NCBI GenBank assembly: GCA_032433595.1
Contig: JASWJB010000013.1
Location: 62,001-126,000 of the forward strand
Reading direction: 5' to 3'
From: Conoideocrella luteorostrata
Lineage: Eukaryota > Ascomycota > Sordariomycetes > Hypocreales > Clavicipitaceae
Length of the DNA stretch: 64,000 bases
The position numbers were made by a program, and so were the translations under genes. Shown here piece after piece: positions 44,405-56,764 of this stretch (positions are counted from its first letter, which is position 1; the number at the start of each line of letters is the position of its first letter). The notes beneath the pieces were generated by a model, which saw only the letters and a program-made list of their open reading frames with translations, was not told the origin of the DNA and made no database searches.

Positions 44405-44770
44405 TATTCCTTCCCAACGGCGTTCGATTCCGTAGGTAGCAGGTAGCTTCCATGATATCCTTCCATAGTTTATGCGGTAGTTTTGCTGCTATTCGCATCG
44501 TGCGAGCTTTTCAAGCACTGCACCCAAATTTATTCTCGTCTAGCAAGCAAACAACTGCCACAATCAGATTTTTGCGTCCTGATTTGCTGCTTGCGCAAAT
44601 ATGAACATGTGTTTCTCAATTCTACTGAATTGTGTGAAGGGGGCACGTAGACCTTCGAGACACGTACCAGAGATCGGTGCGGACAGCACTGCAGACATCA
44701 AGTTGACTTCAAATTTCACTAGTAGGAATAGGGACAATAAGCTAAACTTCCAACCAAGAAGGCCGAACAG

Positions 44771-45106
44771 TCAAGTTAGCACCCAAAAGGAAGCCCCAAT
44801 GCTTCCATCTTCTTCAACTACTAGCACTTTTCCTGCAGTAACAGCCTCATCCATGTTTATTTCGCCCGTAAAGTCGTCAACATAGTCAATCCAATCAAGG
44901 GCCTCCAACGTAGCCATTTTGCTACCATCATCGAGCCCCTGCTCAGCGACTTGGTCCAAAATCTGCATTAGTCCACGCTTCCAGGAGATCTCCCTCAGGC
45001 AATACCCGAGAACAAAATCTATTAACTCCACGGACGAGGCAGAGTCTGTTTCTCCACTTGTGTACAATGCCCTGCCCTTAACTGAGGTCCCAGAATGCGG
45101 CTTCAT
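44771..45106 (-). CDS. Hypothetical small acidic protein (doubtful)
   Basis: An open frame of 111 codons from an ATG at 45106. The frame is open about 85 bases further upstream without another ATG. The product is acidic (many Asp/Glu, for example DWIDYVDDFTGEINMDE), with one moderately hydrophobic stretch and no signal peptide. I do not recognise the family. Composition is protein-like (few rare residues, a plausible helical heptad WKRGLMQILDQVAEQGL), so it may be real or the remnant of a larger gene. No splice partner was found. Confidence 0.3.
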   Translation of the reverse strand: MKPHSGTSVKGRALYTSGETDSASSVELIDFVLGYCLREISWKRGLMQILDQVAEQGLDDGSKMATLEALDWIDYVDDFTGEINMDEAVTAGKVLVVEEDGSIGASFWVLT

Positions 45107-45206
45107 TGCTTCACCTTCGCTAATGACACTGGTTGACCTGGCTTTCTTCTTGGAGAGAAGCGGCGGGTTTTCCTGCGGATGGGTCCGTTTGCGTATAGTT
45201 GTGGAG

Positions 45207-47210
45207 TCTTAAGGCATCATCATTGAAGCATCTCAATTAATCACTTTTCAGTCTATTCAACAATTCAGTCATATATTCAATTGAATCCTTGTAAACAAAC
45301 AGAAACACATGCTCCGCTCCTCCGCTTCGGCGTGGCCCAGTAATGAGTCGGACGGCTCCAGCCTACTGCTGTACCGTTACCTCCAACTTTTGACGTACTT
45401 GAAAAACCCGTGTTTTTTCCAAAGTAGCATCTCAGAGACATATCAGCAAATATTGATTGAATTGCCGCGCCTTCAGAAGACAGCTAGCAGCACAGAATAT
45501 ACAGCTAACTGTGAGCGAGATTTCACGCTCTCTCTGCGATATACACGCTGCACAATTGACATTCAATGCATGGCTCTGGTAGCGGAAGCAATGGATTGTG
45601 TAGAGAAACTCTTCCTATTCATGCCGCTTGGTACTATTTTGTCGGGAATTATACTGTGTCTGGCTTGGGTGGTGGCTGGAAGTTCAGATCAAAAGCAGAG
45701 GGGACGCCAAACATTGGACGAACAGGAGTATGTATTTTGAGGTACAACTTGGCAAAACCTGGCGATGCAATGTTAGAAACAATTTGACGATATCAGCACA
45801 CAAGTCAGGGCCGGCAAGAAAGAAAGGATGAAGGTAGCACTCAGACTGGCCAGCTAGTTGCGAACTTGACCGACAGTTCCCTGTGCATGCGCAAGAAGAA
45901 CGCAAAGTAGGGTATTCACGAGCCATTCAATCACCACACGTGCTGCTACTCGGAACCTTAAATTCCCGCCGGAGTATTGATGATAGCTGCCGGAGCGAGT
46001 CAGTAGCTTTTGGCGGGTTCGGACCTCGTACGTGCGCCTCAAGCCTCGGTCCGTTGCGCGAGCTACCGACGCAACACCTACGGGGAAACGAATAACTGTA
46101 AGTGTGATTATATTCTATCGACTTGACCCTGCTAATGGCGACTACTTTGGTTAGTTAACCGTCCGCTGGACTCCTTAAACAAATGACAAATTTCGACGGA
46201 TTTCAAGATGTGTCTCCATATTGAGTAGGGTTTAGAGGCCGCCTCTTTTCTTTTCTTTCGGAAAATGCTATCTGCATGAAACAAAAGTAAGTCTACGCCA
46301 CTACATCTAGTCCTTAATTTCGCTTCTTGTGTCATCTGGTGTTCAATTCAGACTCTCGCCCTACCACGCCCGAAGAAAGTTGAAAGAAATAACAGCGTGT
46401 TTCTAGGACCTTTGTTCAGTAAGCATGTCACGGCGTATACATGCAGTTCAGCGCGACGTGGTGAGAAATAGGCTTAGAGATTTGACAAGTAGCGAGTTTG
46501 TGACAACGGTTCTCCCGTTGCGTGCGTTGGACCAGCGGAGTCAGGCGGCACGGTAAGGCCAAAGAAATGGCTTTTCGGACAATCCAAGCCCTCCGTCCAA
46601 TCCGCGCACAGGGGTTGTTGCACTGTGCCACTCGGACATGTCGTGCGTCGTACTAATTTATGTGACACGGCAGATCGTCATGCGCAACGCCACACAATAG
46701 ATCAGACAACACCGATGACCACATGTGCGCTTCCCTTGATCCTTGTGAGGTTTCAGGTGCTTGCTGTGTTAAACGCTGTGATGGCCAGCTTGACTCCAAT
46801 CCATATTTAATATAATTACTTTGCACCGAGCGCCTCGTTACAGCAACTTGCATGCGTAGAGAGCGGATCGCATCCAGGGACGCAGCCGGTAATTATCCAG
46901 CCGCAGATCCAAGTAAGCGGCGGAGCCCGTGCATGATGCGACACACGCCCTTGCTATAGATTAATAGATTATACTCATTAGCGTAGCTCGGCATCGGATA
47001 AGGCTGTCTATCACATGGCCGGCAACCGATAATTCGCTTTCTCAAAATCATCCACGAGCCCTCCCTTGAATGCTAATGGGGGGATTATTTATATAGAACA
47101 CTTCCGCAACACATGCCGATATTGACTATGTACGAACGTGTCTTTCATCGCTTAAACCTGCCTTTGGATCGTCCGCAAGCTGCCTGGTGCTATTATGCCA
47201 TACCGGCAAT
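45207..47210. other. Intergenic, nothing firm
   Basis: About 2 kb. A 143-codon frame at 45309-45740 on the plus strand has no recognisable motif and no signal peptide, and is not called. A TATA-like TTATTTATATAG at about 47085-47096 could serve the GMC gene. Confidence 0.4.
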
Positions 47211-49235
47211 ATGAACCAGAAACGGCTTTTCCTTCATTGTCTCTCAGTCTGCTTCGTATACCAGGCTAGCTGCACCAGTCATTTATTCGCACGTCAATTT
47301 CGTCCTATCTGGAGCGCGATTACGTCTCTGATCGGTGGTGATGGATTTATCCAGGCATCTCTCGGCACGCTACAGGGAATAGCCGGTCATAATCAGGAAT
47401 ACGACTATATCATCGTGGGAGGCGGCACAGCGGGGAATACGGTTGGGTACCGTCTGGCAGAGGCGAACTTCTCAGTCGCCGTAATTGAGGCGGGGACCTA
47501 TTTTGAGTTGTCGAAGCCCGGTTTTAGCACCATTCCTGGCCTTGATGTTCTGTTTGTCGGCTCAAGCTCCTGGGAAGGCGTCTCTCTTGCCGATTGGAAA
47601 TTCGAGACAACGCCTCAGCAGGGAGCGGATAACCGAACGTTCCATTACGCTCAAGGCAAATGTCTCGGTGGTTCATCCGCTTGGAACTTTATGATCCATC
47701 ACAGAAAGCCGAAAGGGGTGTACGATCAATGGGCAGAGGCTGTCGGAGACGACAGCTACAGGTAAATTCCGCTGCGCCGCCATCCTTCCCCTTCCCCCGT
47801 TTGTCCCGGAGAATCTACTTGACTGAACCAACTCTGTGCACCTAGGATGGATAGCTTCACCGAGTTTTACAAGAGATCTGTGTCGTTTTCTCCTCCGGAC
47901 TCTTCAAAACGCTCGGCCGACACCTGGTCTTCGACTGATACATCTGACTTCGCTCCGCCAGGTCAAGGCGGACCTGTCCAAGTCGGCTACACGAACTTTG
48001 TTTCGGATTGGGCCAAGTGGGCTGGCAAAGGAATGCAGGCTGTTGGCCTAAGGCTAATTGATGGATTCGATCGCGGCAACCTATTAGGCTATCACTACAC
48101 TTTAACGACAATACGACAGTCCGATGCAACCCGCAGCTCATCCGCTGAATACATCTATTCCGCGAACCAAAAGAAGAATCAAAATTTGAAGGTCTTTACC
48201 AAAACGCAGGGGTCGAGAATTGAGTTTAATACCGACAAGAAGGCTGTTGGTGTGAAAGTGCTCTCTGAATTCGGCGCTGAATACACCATCAAGGCGAAAC
48301 GAGAGGTTGTGATCAGCTCGGGAGCCTTCAAGTCACCCCAGCTTCTTATGCTATCCGGAATCGGCCCTGCCGAATCTCTCCGCCAGCATGATATACCCAT
48401 TGTTATGGACTTACCTGGAGTTGGTCAAAATATGTGGGATCACATCTTCTTCGGACCTTCTCATGCCGTCAAGTTCAAAACCATAGATAGCATATTGCAA
48501 AATCCTGTCGACTTGATCAACTCAACGAAGAATTACCTGTACAATAATCAGGGTATACTTAGCTCGAACGGAATTGACTTGGTAGGGTGGGAAAAACTGC
48601 CACCGCATCATCGAACAGGCTTCTCAGAATCTACAAAGCAGCAGCTCGCCTCTTTCTCGAACGACTGGCCAGAGGTGGAATATCTTCCTGGAAACGGGCA
48701 CATTGGCACATTCGGCTCTCTGCTGGCGCAACCGTTCGATGGGAAAGACTACGCAACGCTTCTAGGCGCCCTCGTTGCGCCGCTCTCGAGAGGCAACGTC
48801 ACCATCCGATCCAACAATATCCGAGACCAACCCCTTATTAACCCCAACTGGTTAACTGAGAAGGCCGACCAAGATGTTGCCTTAGCTTTGATGAAGCGCC
48901 TGCGGGAGATTTGGGCAACACCTGAGCTGCAGTCGATATCTGACGGTCCGGAGTACTACCCCGGCACCAAAGTTCAAACCGATGCCGAGATTCTAGACTC
49001 TGTGCGAAAGTCCTTGATGACAGTCTGGCATCCCTCGTGTACCTGCAAGATGGGTAAGGAGAGTGATCCTATGGCAGTCGTCGATAGTCGGGCGAGAGTT
49101 CGCGGCGTTCAAGGACTGCGAGTGGTTGATGCGAGCGCATTTCCTATTTTACCTCCAGGGCACCCAATGGCCACTGTATATGGGTTAGCAGAGAAGATAG
49201 CGGACGATATCATACGTACCGCCGAGCGGAAGTAA
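47211..49235 (+). CDS. Secreted GMC oxidoreductase
   Basis: Exons 47211-47761 and 47846-49235 (84 bp intron) give 646 aa. The ATG at 47211 gives a signal peptide ending near SCTS; an upstream frame extension has no ATG. The Rossmann motif is YDYIIVGGGTAGNTVGYRLAEA with AVIEAG. GMC signature 1 lies at GKCLGGSSAWNFMIHHR, signature 2 at SSGAFKSPQLLMLSGIG. The active-site His is in MTVWHPSCTCKMG, and the second catalytic residue (His) is in PPGHPMATVYGLAEKIADDI. This fits fungal extracellular glucose/choline dehydrogenase or aryl-alcohol oxidase-like enzymes, which oxidise an alcohol or sugar and reduce O2 or a quinone. The precise substrate is not evident. Confidence 0.92.
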
Positions 49236-50864
49236 CTGTAATCGATGGTTTTGTCCGCTGGGGTGCAAAATCGAAATGGCACACTAATTATAATAAGATT
49301 ACATAGTAATGGAACCAAGAGGTTATGAAGCGTTCTGGAATAGAAGATTGTGCTAAAGCCCCTCAAGACCAAGCCCTAGGGCAAAGCCGTCCATTTTGCT
49401 TGGCTGGCCGCATGCAGACGTCGCCATTCCACGTGCTTGGAATTGGCAGTTAGTTTGTTTGCCGCTTCTGAGCCATTGCCATGCCCCACAAGATCTGTTC
49501 ACTCTGGCTGAATACTCAGCAGGCACAGCCTTGCTGGCATGCCTACTGAACAAGCCGTATGTTGATTCACATAGGCCACAGAATGGACTCCACCATGGAC
49601 ACAGTCGTAGAGCACTGAAAACCTTTGGCCTCACCGACTATCTCACCCCGCCCTTTAGAAGTGTTCAGTGAACATGTAGGTCGCTGATTAGAAACTTAGT
49701 TTTCCAGAGACGCAAGGCAGCAATCAATGATGATTCGCCACACAAATGAACACCAACTAACTAGCTTACGAAGCAATGAACTGGTCTGTCATCGTACACC
49801 TCAGGGTAATGAGTGTTCATTCACTGTTAGGAGAGTGCTCGGGACTTTGAATCGAAGACCTGTGTACTAGTCTTATCACTATGGCATTGCTTTCTTGTAC
49901 TGTTCATTCATTGTGAAACTGCTGTTGCCGAGTCTACTACGTATGGATCTTCAACAAGCTCGGAAAAGTTTTTCGGCACTAGCCTAGTATCCACATTAAT
50001 TTCTCTAGTTGTAACGCCTGAGGAAAAAATATTGTAAGAACCTGAATGGTTTAGTAGTCACTGAGCGTGTACTCGTACTATTAGAGGTATTGAGTATTGT
50101 AGATATATGAATACCGAACGCAAGCCTGCATCAACGGACTCGTATCTAAGAAAATCGCTCTCCGCCAGGCTAATATCGTGTCAAGAGCTATCTTTAAGCC
50201 CAACTTGCTCACAAGAAAGGGGCCTGGGGACATGGGCTGTGAATATAATCCCCTCATAGGGTATGAAGGGAGCCTCTGCGTTCATTTTGTTTAGTAAGAA
50301 GTTGCGGTCCATTCAGGTCCATGCTCTGAATGATGTATATACAGAGAGCATCACCACACATTGCGAGATGTCATGTAGCCAGTCTCTCTACGCACATAGA
50401 AATTATACAAGCAGGCGGGTTTCGGTCATCCCTTTGGGCTATAGCTCAGAAGCCCTAATCTGGGCCCCCAGTTTCAGAGCACATTTATTCACTTTCCGGA
50501 ATCTAAGTTCACCGGCGAACAGAAATGTCCGCTGTTAATCATATTATGTCACTTGCATACAGCACACAGCCATAAGCGGATACCTGCAGACGAACGAACG
50601 AGGTCATAGTTGATTTCCTCTTGTTTTGCTGCATCAGCTTGCTTGAACAAAAAGTATATAAAGCACGAGTTCTTCCCACACTTGCCAGCCTGGAACTCGA
50701 CTTCTCTGCACCTTCATTGCCATACCAGCAAAGATCCATCCAAAAGCTCTCAACTACCAATCTAAACACTTCGGTGAGGCCGACTCAACAAAGCCGGTAT
50801 TGAGATCCTCCTTTAATAACCACTATAAACAGGAACCTCAATTATCTTCTCCAAGAGATACACT
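49236..50864. other. Intergenic and promoter of the small proline-rich frame
   Basis: About 1.6 kb with no other supported gene. A clean TATATAAAG (50655-50663), identical to that of the secreted NLP/P60 gene at 60884, is followed by a C/A-rich, G-poor leader (about 50700-50775) of the kind seen in well expressed fungal genes. Confidence 0.5.
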
Positions 50865-50978
50865 ATGCCCAAACCCACTCCACCTGTCAGCCCTGGCCGT
50901 CCGCCAGGCGGTCCAAGGCCCGGCGGACAGCCACCACCAAAGCCACCGTCTCCTCCCAGGACCCCTCCTCCACGATAA
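50865..50978 (+). CDS. Possible 37-residue proline-rich peptide
   Basis: An ATG at 50865 opens a 37-codon frame ending TAA at 50976-50978. Nineteen residues are Pro, with four Arg, two Lys and no Asp, Glu or Cys, so it is strongly basic (net about +6). It is arranged in short PPG/PRPGG/QPPPKPP/PPRTPPP modules. There is no signal peptide. Support is indirect: a TATATAAAG 202 bases before the ATG and a long C/A-rich leader, with no other gene between 49236 and 51506 for that promoter to serve on this strand. It could also be a chance C-rich stretch or a leader ORF. Function unknown. Confidence 0.4.
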   Translation: MPKPTPPVSPGRPPGGPRPGGQPPPKPPSPPRTPPPR

Positions 50979-51506
50979 GAATCCTACCTCGTCGTCTACA
51001 TAATCGAGATGACTCGGTCACCTTGGATTCTTATCTGAGTTCTTAACAGGAGAAGTCTAGATATGAGGATACATTGCACGGGTTTTTCATCGGTTTTGCT
51101 GAAGGTGGACATAGACAATAAAAATATTCAGTCGTGAGTTCTTCAGCTATTCCACAGGACTATTCAAGTACTCTCGCTCTAACTATCAACCTCTTCATCA
51201 GGTTTCTATTGGATCAGGTCATGCAACACGCTGTCCACAAGCCGGGCATCTTTATCATATGATTCAAGGTGTCGGGCTTCTTTTTGACCGAACCGCGGGG
51301 ATTCAAACTTGGCTGGAGGACACTTTCTGCATTCATCTAAGCCGGCGATTTGCCCAAATATGTGCTATTTTAGATTTGTTATCGAAAAAAAGAATCATTT
51401 CTGATTTATCAAACTATCTACTGAACTAAGCGTGAGAACCCAAAAGCTTATCCAGCTATTATCCAGCTACGAGAAAGCGAATAAACTAGAGCAGTGTCAC
51501 AATAGT
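50979..51506. other. Intergenic, nothing recognised
   Basis: About 0.5 kb between the small proline-rich frame and the 3' end of the tannase gene. Nothing further is seen. Confidence 0.4.
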
Positions 51507-53214
51507 CTAAGACGCGCATTTCCAGCTACATGGACTTTTTGGATCCCCCTGCCCATCAAAATGCGCCTTTTGTGGATACGGGCAAATTGGTCGCTGTGAT
51601 TCAATGCCTGCGGGACCTGTGTCGTTGCGGAACTTTGTTGCAATAATTTGATCAGGCGCCTCACCTTTCTCTACCCAAGCCATAATCGCCATAATCACAT
51701 CATGTTGACGGTCCATAGACTCCGGAATGGAGTGCGTTACTCCCGGGACAAACTGGGTCCCCCCACCGATATACCAGGGTGCCACTGTCGAACCCATGCA
51801 GTGGCTCATTCCGGGAACATGGAAGAACCGATAAAAATCACCAAGCTGTGTCCCATTCAGTGCCATCGTACGTTGGACCTGTTCGAAGAAGTGCTGGCTG
51901 CTCCCGGCTGGAATCAAAGGATCAGCTAGGCCATGGTAGTGGATCAACTTACCACCACGCTGCTTGAAAGGCGACAAGTCAAAGTTATCGGCTACCGCGT
52001 TTCCAGGGTTGATATGATCTGCTAAAGCGACATCTTGAATTTTGAACTTTGTCACGTCCCAATTGCTGTCATTGAAAACCCAGTAGCGATAAAGATCAAC
52101 TCCCAGCCCGGAGGGCTTCAGCGCAAGTGCGGCCGCATCAGAACCGAGCGACAAACCCGGAAATAGCAGAGTTTGATTCGCACTCAAGACAGGTTTGTAG
52201 AGCTTCTCTGCCGTTTTCATCTGGCCAGCTGTCAAGCAGGCGGTGCTATTGTTGCTTGGTTGGCAAAGAAGACGATTGAAGGTAAAATTGCAGCCAAAAG
52301 GGTCGCCTATGATTTGGTCGCGAAGACCATCTTGAGCATCGCACTGACGAAGCATCTCATCAGCTATCGTAGAAAATAAAGGCGCAGGTATATAACTGGA
52401 ACAATTGTTTGAGAGGTTGGACAGTCCTTGCTTGAGAGTCCAGGTCTGCAGGTGTGTTAACCACCATGCTGGCGCACCCACTACCACGCCATTGAACGTT
52501 TCGGGATGAAGCTGAAGCTCTTTGAGGCCTTGACGGCCGCCAGTAGAACAGCTTGCATAATACGAAAACTTTATGTCACCACTATAGTATGCACTGATGA
52601 TCGTCTTGGCGGCAGTGACAGAGCCGTGCATGGCGCGGTAGCCCCAATTGATAAGTTTCTCTGGTTGATTCAAACCCCAGCTACCATCGTCAGGGGCTGA
52701 AAGATGCCCTGTATCGGTGGAGATAGTAGCAAATCCGTAATGCGAAAAGGTACCCTATTGTTCCCAATGGTGAGTGGTTTTTGTCTTGTCCCGGTCTGAC
52801 GACAAGCGTGGTTGGTTGCTTACTGACCATATCAAGCCAATTTACTCCGCCTCCCAAGCCTGAATTGCCGGTTGTCATAATACGGGAGTTCCACTCTGTA
52901 GGTAGAAAAAGCCCAAAGTTATATGAAGTATTCTGCGGAGTCTTCACATTGATAGACGCTGCACATAACTCAGGAAGCAAAGTGGCATTTGGTGGAAAGG
53001 GGATGTTGGGAGAGGCATCGCCAAATGACCCGTTTCCAGGAACTCGAGACACGTAATTTAGTGAAGCATCAGCGACAGATGCCAAAATTGCTTTGAAAGC
53101 GGAATCTGTACACTTCGAGTCGGCGGAACCTGTGCTCCCCGACTCGGCACTAATGCCAGTCCTTATTAGGCTCGAGAATAGTAGCAATGACGGTAGTTGA
53201 TACATAATGCACAT
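51507..53214 (-). CDS. Secreted tannase / feruloyl esterase family protein
   Basis: Exons 52828-53214 and 51507-52754 (73 bp intron, GTCAGT donor) give 544 aa, normal for the family. A signal peptide covers about residues 4-23 (LPSLLLFSSLIRTGISA). The join NWLDM|GTFSHYGFATISTDTGH matches the family precisely. The catalytic Ser is in SCSTGGRQG and the His in HVPGMSHCMG. The Cys next to each is the pair that forms the conserved CS-D-HC disulfide, and the Asp is likely in HGLADPLIP. Several N-glycosylation sequons (NGS, NAT, NTS, NNS) suit an extracellular enzyme. It would cleave ferulic acid esters of plant cell walls or gallic esters of tannins; the two cannot be separated by eye. A second ATG three codons in could be the start. 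Confidence 0.92.
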
Positions 53215-56169
53215 AAGAAAACAAAAGAGGTATATTATTTGAAGATAAGTTGAAAATAAATATCAAATTTCAGCGAGTTATCGCTTGCTGCTACTTAAGA
53301 CAACTCGCGCAGATTAAGCCCAAGATTTTGGCCTTAATTGAAACTGCGACGCATTGACGTCAGATGCATGTCAAGCCGCACTCCCCGGAAGTTCAAGCGT
53401 CAAGCAATGCTTGCGGGGATAACTTTGTTTCAAATTTGCTCAATGGAGAAGCTCGTTTTACTAGTTACTTAGTTAGGTCTGGCGAGGTGCCGACCGCGAG
53501 AGCCGGCCTATTATAACCAAGTCCGTTGCCGCATCCAACCAACTCCGCATTATGCTTTAGAAATCATCCGGTTGGTCGGTGCTCTCTGCATTCGTTGTGG
53601 CCAATAGTAAATCCTGATTTTATTTTAATTTTTTTTGGTCTACTGCTGCGCTCATTGCATGTTGGTTTACTCAGGGTTACGCTACTATTCATACAATCAT
53701 CTCACAAACGCCAATTGACCAGGATAAGCAGCCCACTTCCTCGCTGTGTTTCGTGGACCTTCACGGGCGGTTTCTTCTGTGTTTGTGAAGCTATCGATGC
53801 GTCGACACTGCAACGTTGACCATCTGCTATTTTACTATTCGCCCCACAGGAATTTATGCATTTGCCCGGCTAGACTTTGACAGCAGTTTTCTCTTTCTCA
53901 GCGCGCGTTATGTTAAAGCATAATATGGGGGGGCGGGGGCTTGAAGCAGAGACGTGAGTGCAAGAAACAAAAGGATTTGAACAATGGTTCGCTTGGGTCA
54001 GGTCATGCATCACTCTCGACGGCTCCAGTTGAACACGCTTTTTGTATCACTCTTTAAACTAATGAATTAAAATTTAAGCCTTTTTAGAAGTGGTCCGCTG
54101 GCCAAGGCTATTTACCGAGTGAATCCCCCAAGCCGATGTGAAGTATAGCTGCGACTAGTGTTTAATGCGACGTGCACACTTGATCGTCGCGTGGGATCAC
54201 ATATCCTTCAACGGAGTGCCTCCGACGATAACAGCCAAGATTTTAGATGGTCTATAATGCTCTCTTATGGACAGTGACGATTATGATGGCCAACCTCACA
54301 GAGCATCTCAAAAACATCTAACGCCAAACTCTATACGTCCTAAAGAGGGAGATAGAGAATATGGAACGATCTGAGGACATAGTGGATTAATTCTACGTTT
54401 ATGGGCCCCGTTTTTATGGTATGTATGTTTGATTGACATGTTGGGATTTCTATACCAGTTCCAGGATGCCGCTAGATCGACAACCGTGGTAGAGTGCTGT
54501 CCACACGCCCGAGAACTTCATCATGTCTTTAGGAGCCTCAGTATTGGTGATTCTCATGTCAATGTATTCCCCACGCTTCTTATTGATGCTGGTCATGATT
54601 AATTTGACGTAATATGCTCCTTTCTCAACTAAGCACAACAAATCACACTCTGCAGCATACATTGCACTGTTTGCGCACCTAAAGTATACATTACCGAACG
54701 GGGCATATCTTTCTTCTATGGCAAACATGTCTCTTCAATCACTACTAGTTGTGTGTATATAAAATAGACGCAGCTACATCTAAACGTAGATGAACAACAC
54801 CTAGCTCAGAGGAGGCGCAACACGCTCCATAAAGATTACAACAGACATCTTCAGCATGGTGAAGAGAGTAGGTTATAACTATTGACTAGCTATGCCCAGC
54901 GTAGGGGAAACGCCATCATTGAAAACAAGCGCTACTAATGCAGAATGTTAGGTGCAAGTGGCAACTGGCTGATTCATCGTCCACCATGATGTTATTTTGC
55001 TCGGCATGGTTGTCACACCAAAAATGGCGTAGCCAGAAGCCACTGTTAATGTTCAGTTACGACTTGTAAATAAGGCTCATGATTCCTGCGACAATTTACA
55101 ATGTATCACTGGTCGGATGTTCTGCACACCGCTCGCGCAGAATATCCACCTCTTGTTCAATGTAAAACCCGAGAAAGCCGTTTATGCCGTCGCAGTAGTG
55201 ATTTAAGAACGTGCTATTTTAGGGATGTCTCGTCCAATCATGTTATACTGATACGGGGCTTTAAGTTTATAAAGAAAAGACGTAAAGAAATGAGGCAACT
55301 TGGGTGCTTATCTATTGCTTACTTGGAGTATTGCTGGAAAATAATAAGTACCAAGGCTATCACGCTAATAATACCTAGATAACTAGCTGTATTTCCGATA
55401 AAAAATATATGAACACAATAGCAAAGACGAATAGATACAGAATTCCGCGACAGATAATTATCAATGGGTTTAGTTTCGTGGCGGGAGTGGACAATAAGCG
55501 CATACAACATACGTGATATTCCAAATGGCAATGCACCGATGGTTTATTTACCCTCCAAAAAGACCAAGGCAGTGCTCGAAAGAACTGTCTTTTAATAATT
55601 CCTTAGCGATTTCAGCTAGTAATACAACTGTATCCCATCGCATTGGTGACCACCATGAGACGAACGCTGTGAGTACCATTTTAATTGACGTGAAATTCTC
55701 CTGCATGTCCATGAAGGGCCGTGCGGATACCAAACATACAAATTTATATTTGTCGCCACGGAATTTCTGGATTTGTCTCCAATATAATACGAGGCTTCAG
55801 GTGTCTGTCCTCCACAATGGTGTTGTGGCGTCCGATCGGATGGTTGATACCCTGGAGTACGTTCATAGTGTTTTGATGGAGAGCCGGACATGATGGAGGA
55901 CGCGTTGGCTTGGCTTACGCAGATACGAAGTGCGTGAATTCCGGGTGGTGTGCCGGAATACACTTGGGAACTCGGGCTAAAGAGAGCGAGGCCATGCAGG
56001 AAGGCAATTCGCAGGTGAATGTTGCGCAAAGGTGGCTGGAAATGGCCAAGGCAAATGTATCCAACGGAGGACACATGGAATCTTCAGCACACTTGGCCCG
56101 CCTCCAATAATAGCACAGCAGAAATCATGTCTATGTTGAAACCACGTCTAGATCAAACGAATCTTCCAA
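53215..56169. other. Long intergenic stretch, two doubtful frames
   Basis: About 3 kb. A 92-codon minus frame at 54450-54728 is listed separately. At 55513-56110 both strands carry 60-150 codon frames with no motif I recognise; they may be a decayed gene. Nothing else is supported. Confidence 0.4.
54450..54728 (-). CDS. Hypothetical 92-residue protein (doubtful)
   Basis: An ATG at 54728 opens 92 codons to a stop at 54450. The product is mixed in composition, with five Cys, no signal peptide, a FAIEERYAPFG start and a KKRGEYIDMRI basic patch. I do not recognise a family and see no splice partner. It is kept because it is an isolated frame with plausible composition in an otherwise empty 3 kb, but chance is a fair alternative. 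Confidence 0.22.
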   Translation of the reverse strand: MFAIEERYAPFGNVYFRCANSAMYAAECDLLCLVEKGAYYVKLIMTSINKKRGEYIDMRITNTEAPKDMMKFSGVWTALYHGCRSSGILELV

Positions 56170-56764
56170 CTATCCACAGCAAACACTCGGCTCTTCAATA
56201 CCCTTTACGCCCCTATCCTCACCGTCCCTCCCCTCTATATCAATCTTCACCTCCAGCCAGTCACAAAAGAACTTGCCCAGCCCGGCGCCGATGAAGATGC
56301 AGATGATGACATAGCCGTTGAAGTACATGGCCAGCAGCATCACAATGTACGCGCTGCCAAACGTCAGCGCATGCAGCACCGACCGTATGATCTGCTGGAG
56401 AAAGGTGGCCCGAAAGGTCACAACCTGCGACCCGAAGCTGCTGTTGTCGATGTACTGTCTCGAAGACTCGCGCTGGAACTGGCGCAGGACGAAAGCGTCG
56501 TATTCTTTTCCCAGGCGGCGGAAGAATTCGACGAGCATGACGAGCAGGATCACGCCGATGCACGTGGCGGCGAACATGCCATTGTTGGTGATGTGCCAGT
56601 TCGGAGAGAGGAAACACGCATCGATGGTGTACCAATTCCAAAGCATCTGCAAGAAACCAACGGTTAGCTTTGCTCTCCTACTGAATGGAAGCTGAAAGTT
56701 TGACTTATCGTACGGAAATCTTGCATGACCCCCCTTCGGGACCGGCATGGTTGTGCATGTCCAT
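56170..56764 (-). CDS. Ctr-family copper transporter
   Basis: Exons 56714-56764 and 56170-56646 (67 bp intron) give 175 aa, normal for Ctr2/Ctr4-size proteins. The short N-terminus MDMHNHAG carries Met and His for copper capture, then KISMLWNWYTIDACFLSP leads to the first helix. TM2 has the Met-x3-Met selectivity filter (YIVMLLAMYFNGY), TM3 has G-x3-G packing (GAGLG), and the C-terminus ends in CCG, a copper-handing motif. These together are diagnostic of the trimeric high-affinity Cu(I) importer fold. It is divergent from a ferric/cupric reductase gene, which would supply Cu(I). Only two N-terminal Met suggest a modest-affinity or vacuolar form, which is uncertain. Confidence 0.93.

Noticed and set aside
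45309..45740. 143-codon plus frame
   Set aside because: Ser/Leu-rich without motif, signal peptide or consistent start context. A second frame across the same bases looks equally protein-like.
55513..56110. Several overlapping frames on both strands
   Set aside because: No recognisable domain in any frame; at best a decayed gene.
56261..56641. His/Arg-rich 126-codon minus frame
   Set aside because: A shadow of the copper transporter exon 2 in another frame; the Ctr motifs are in the called frame.
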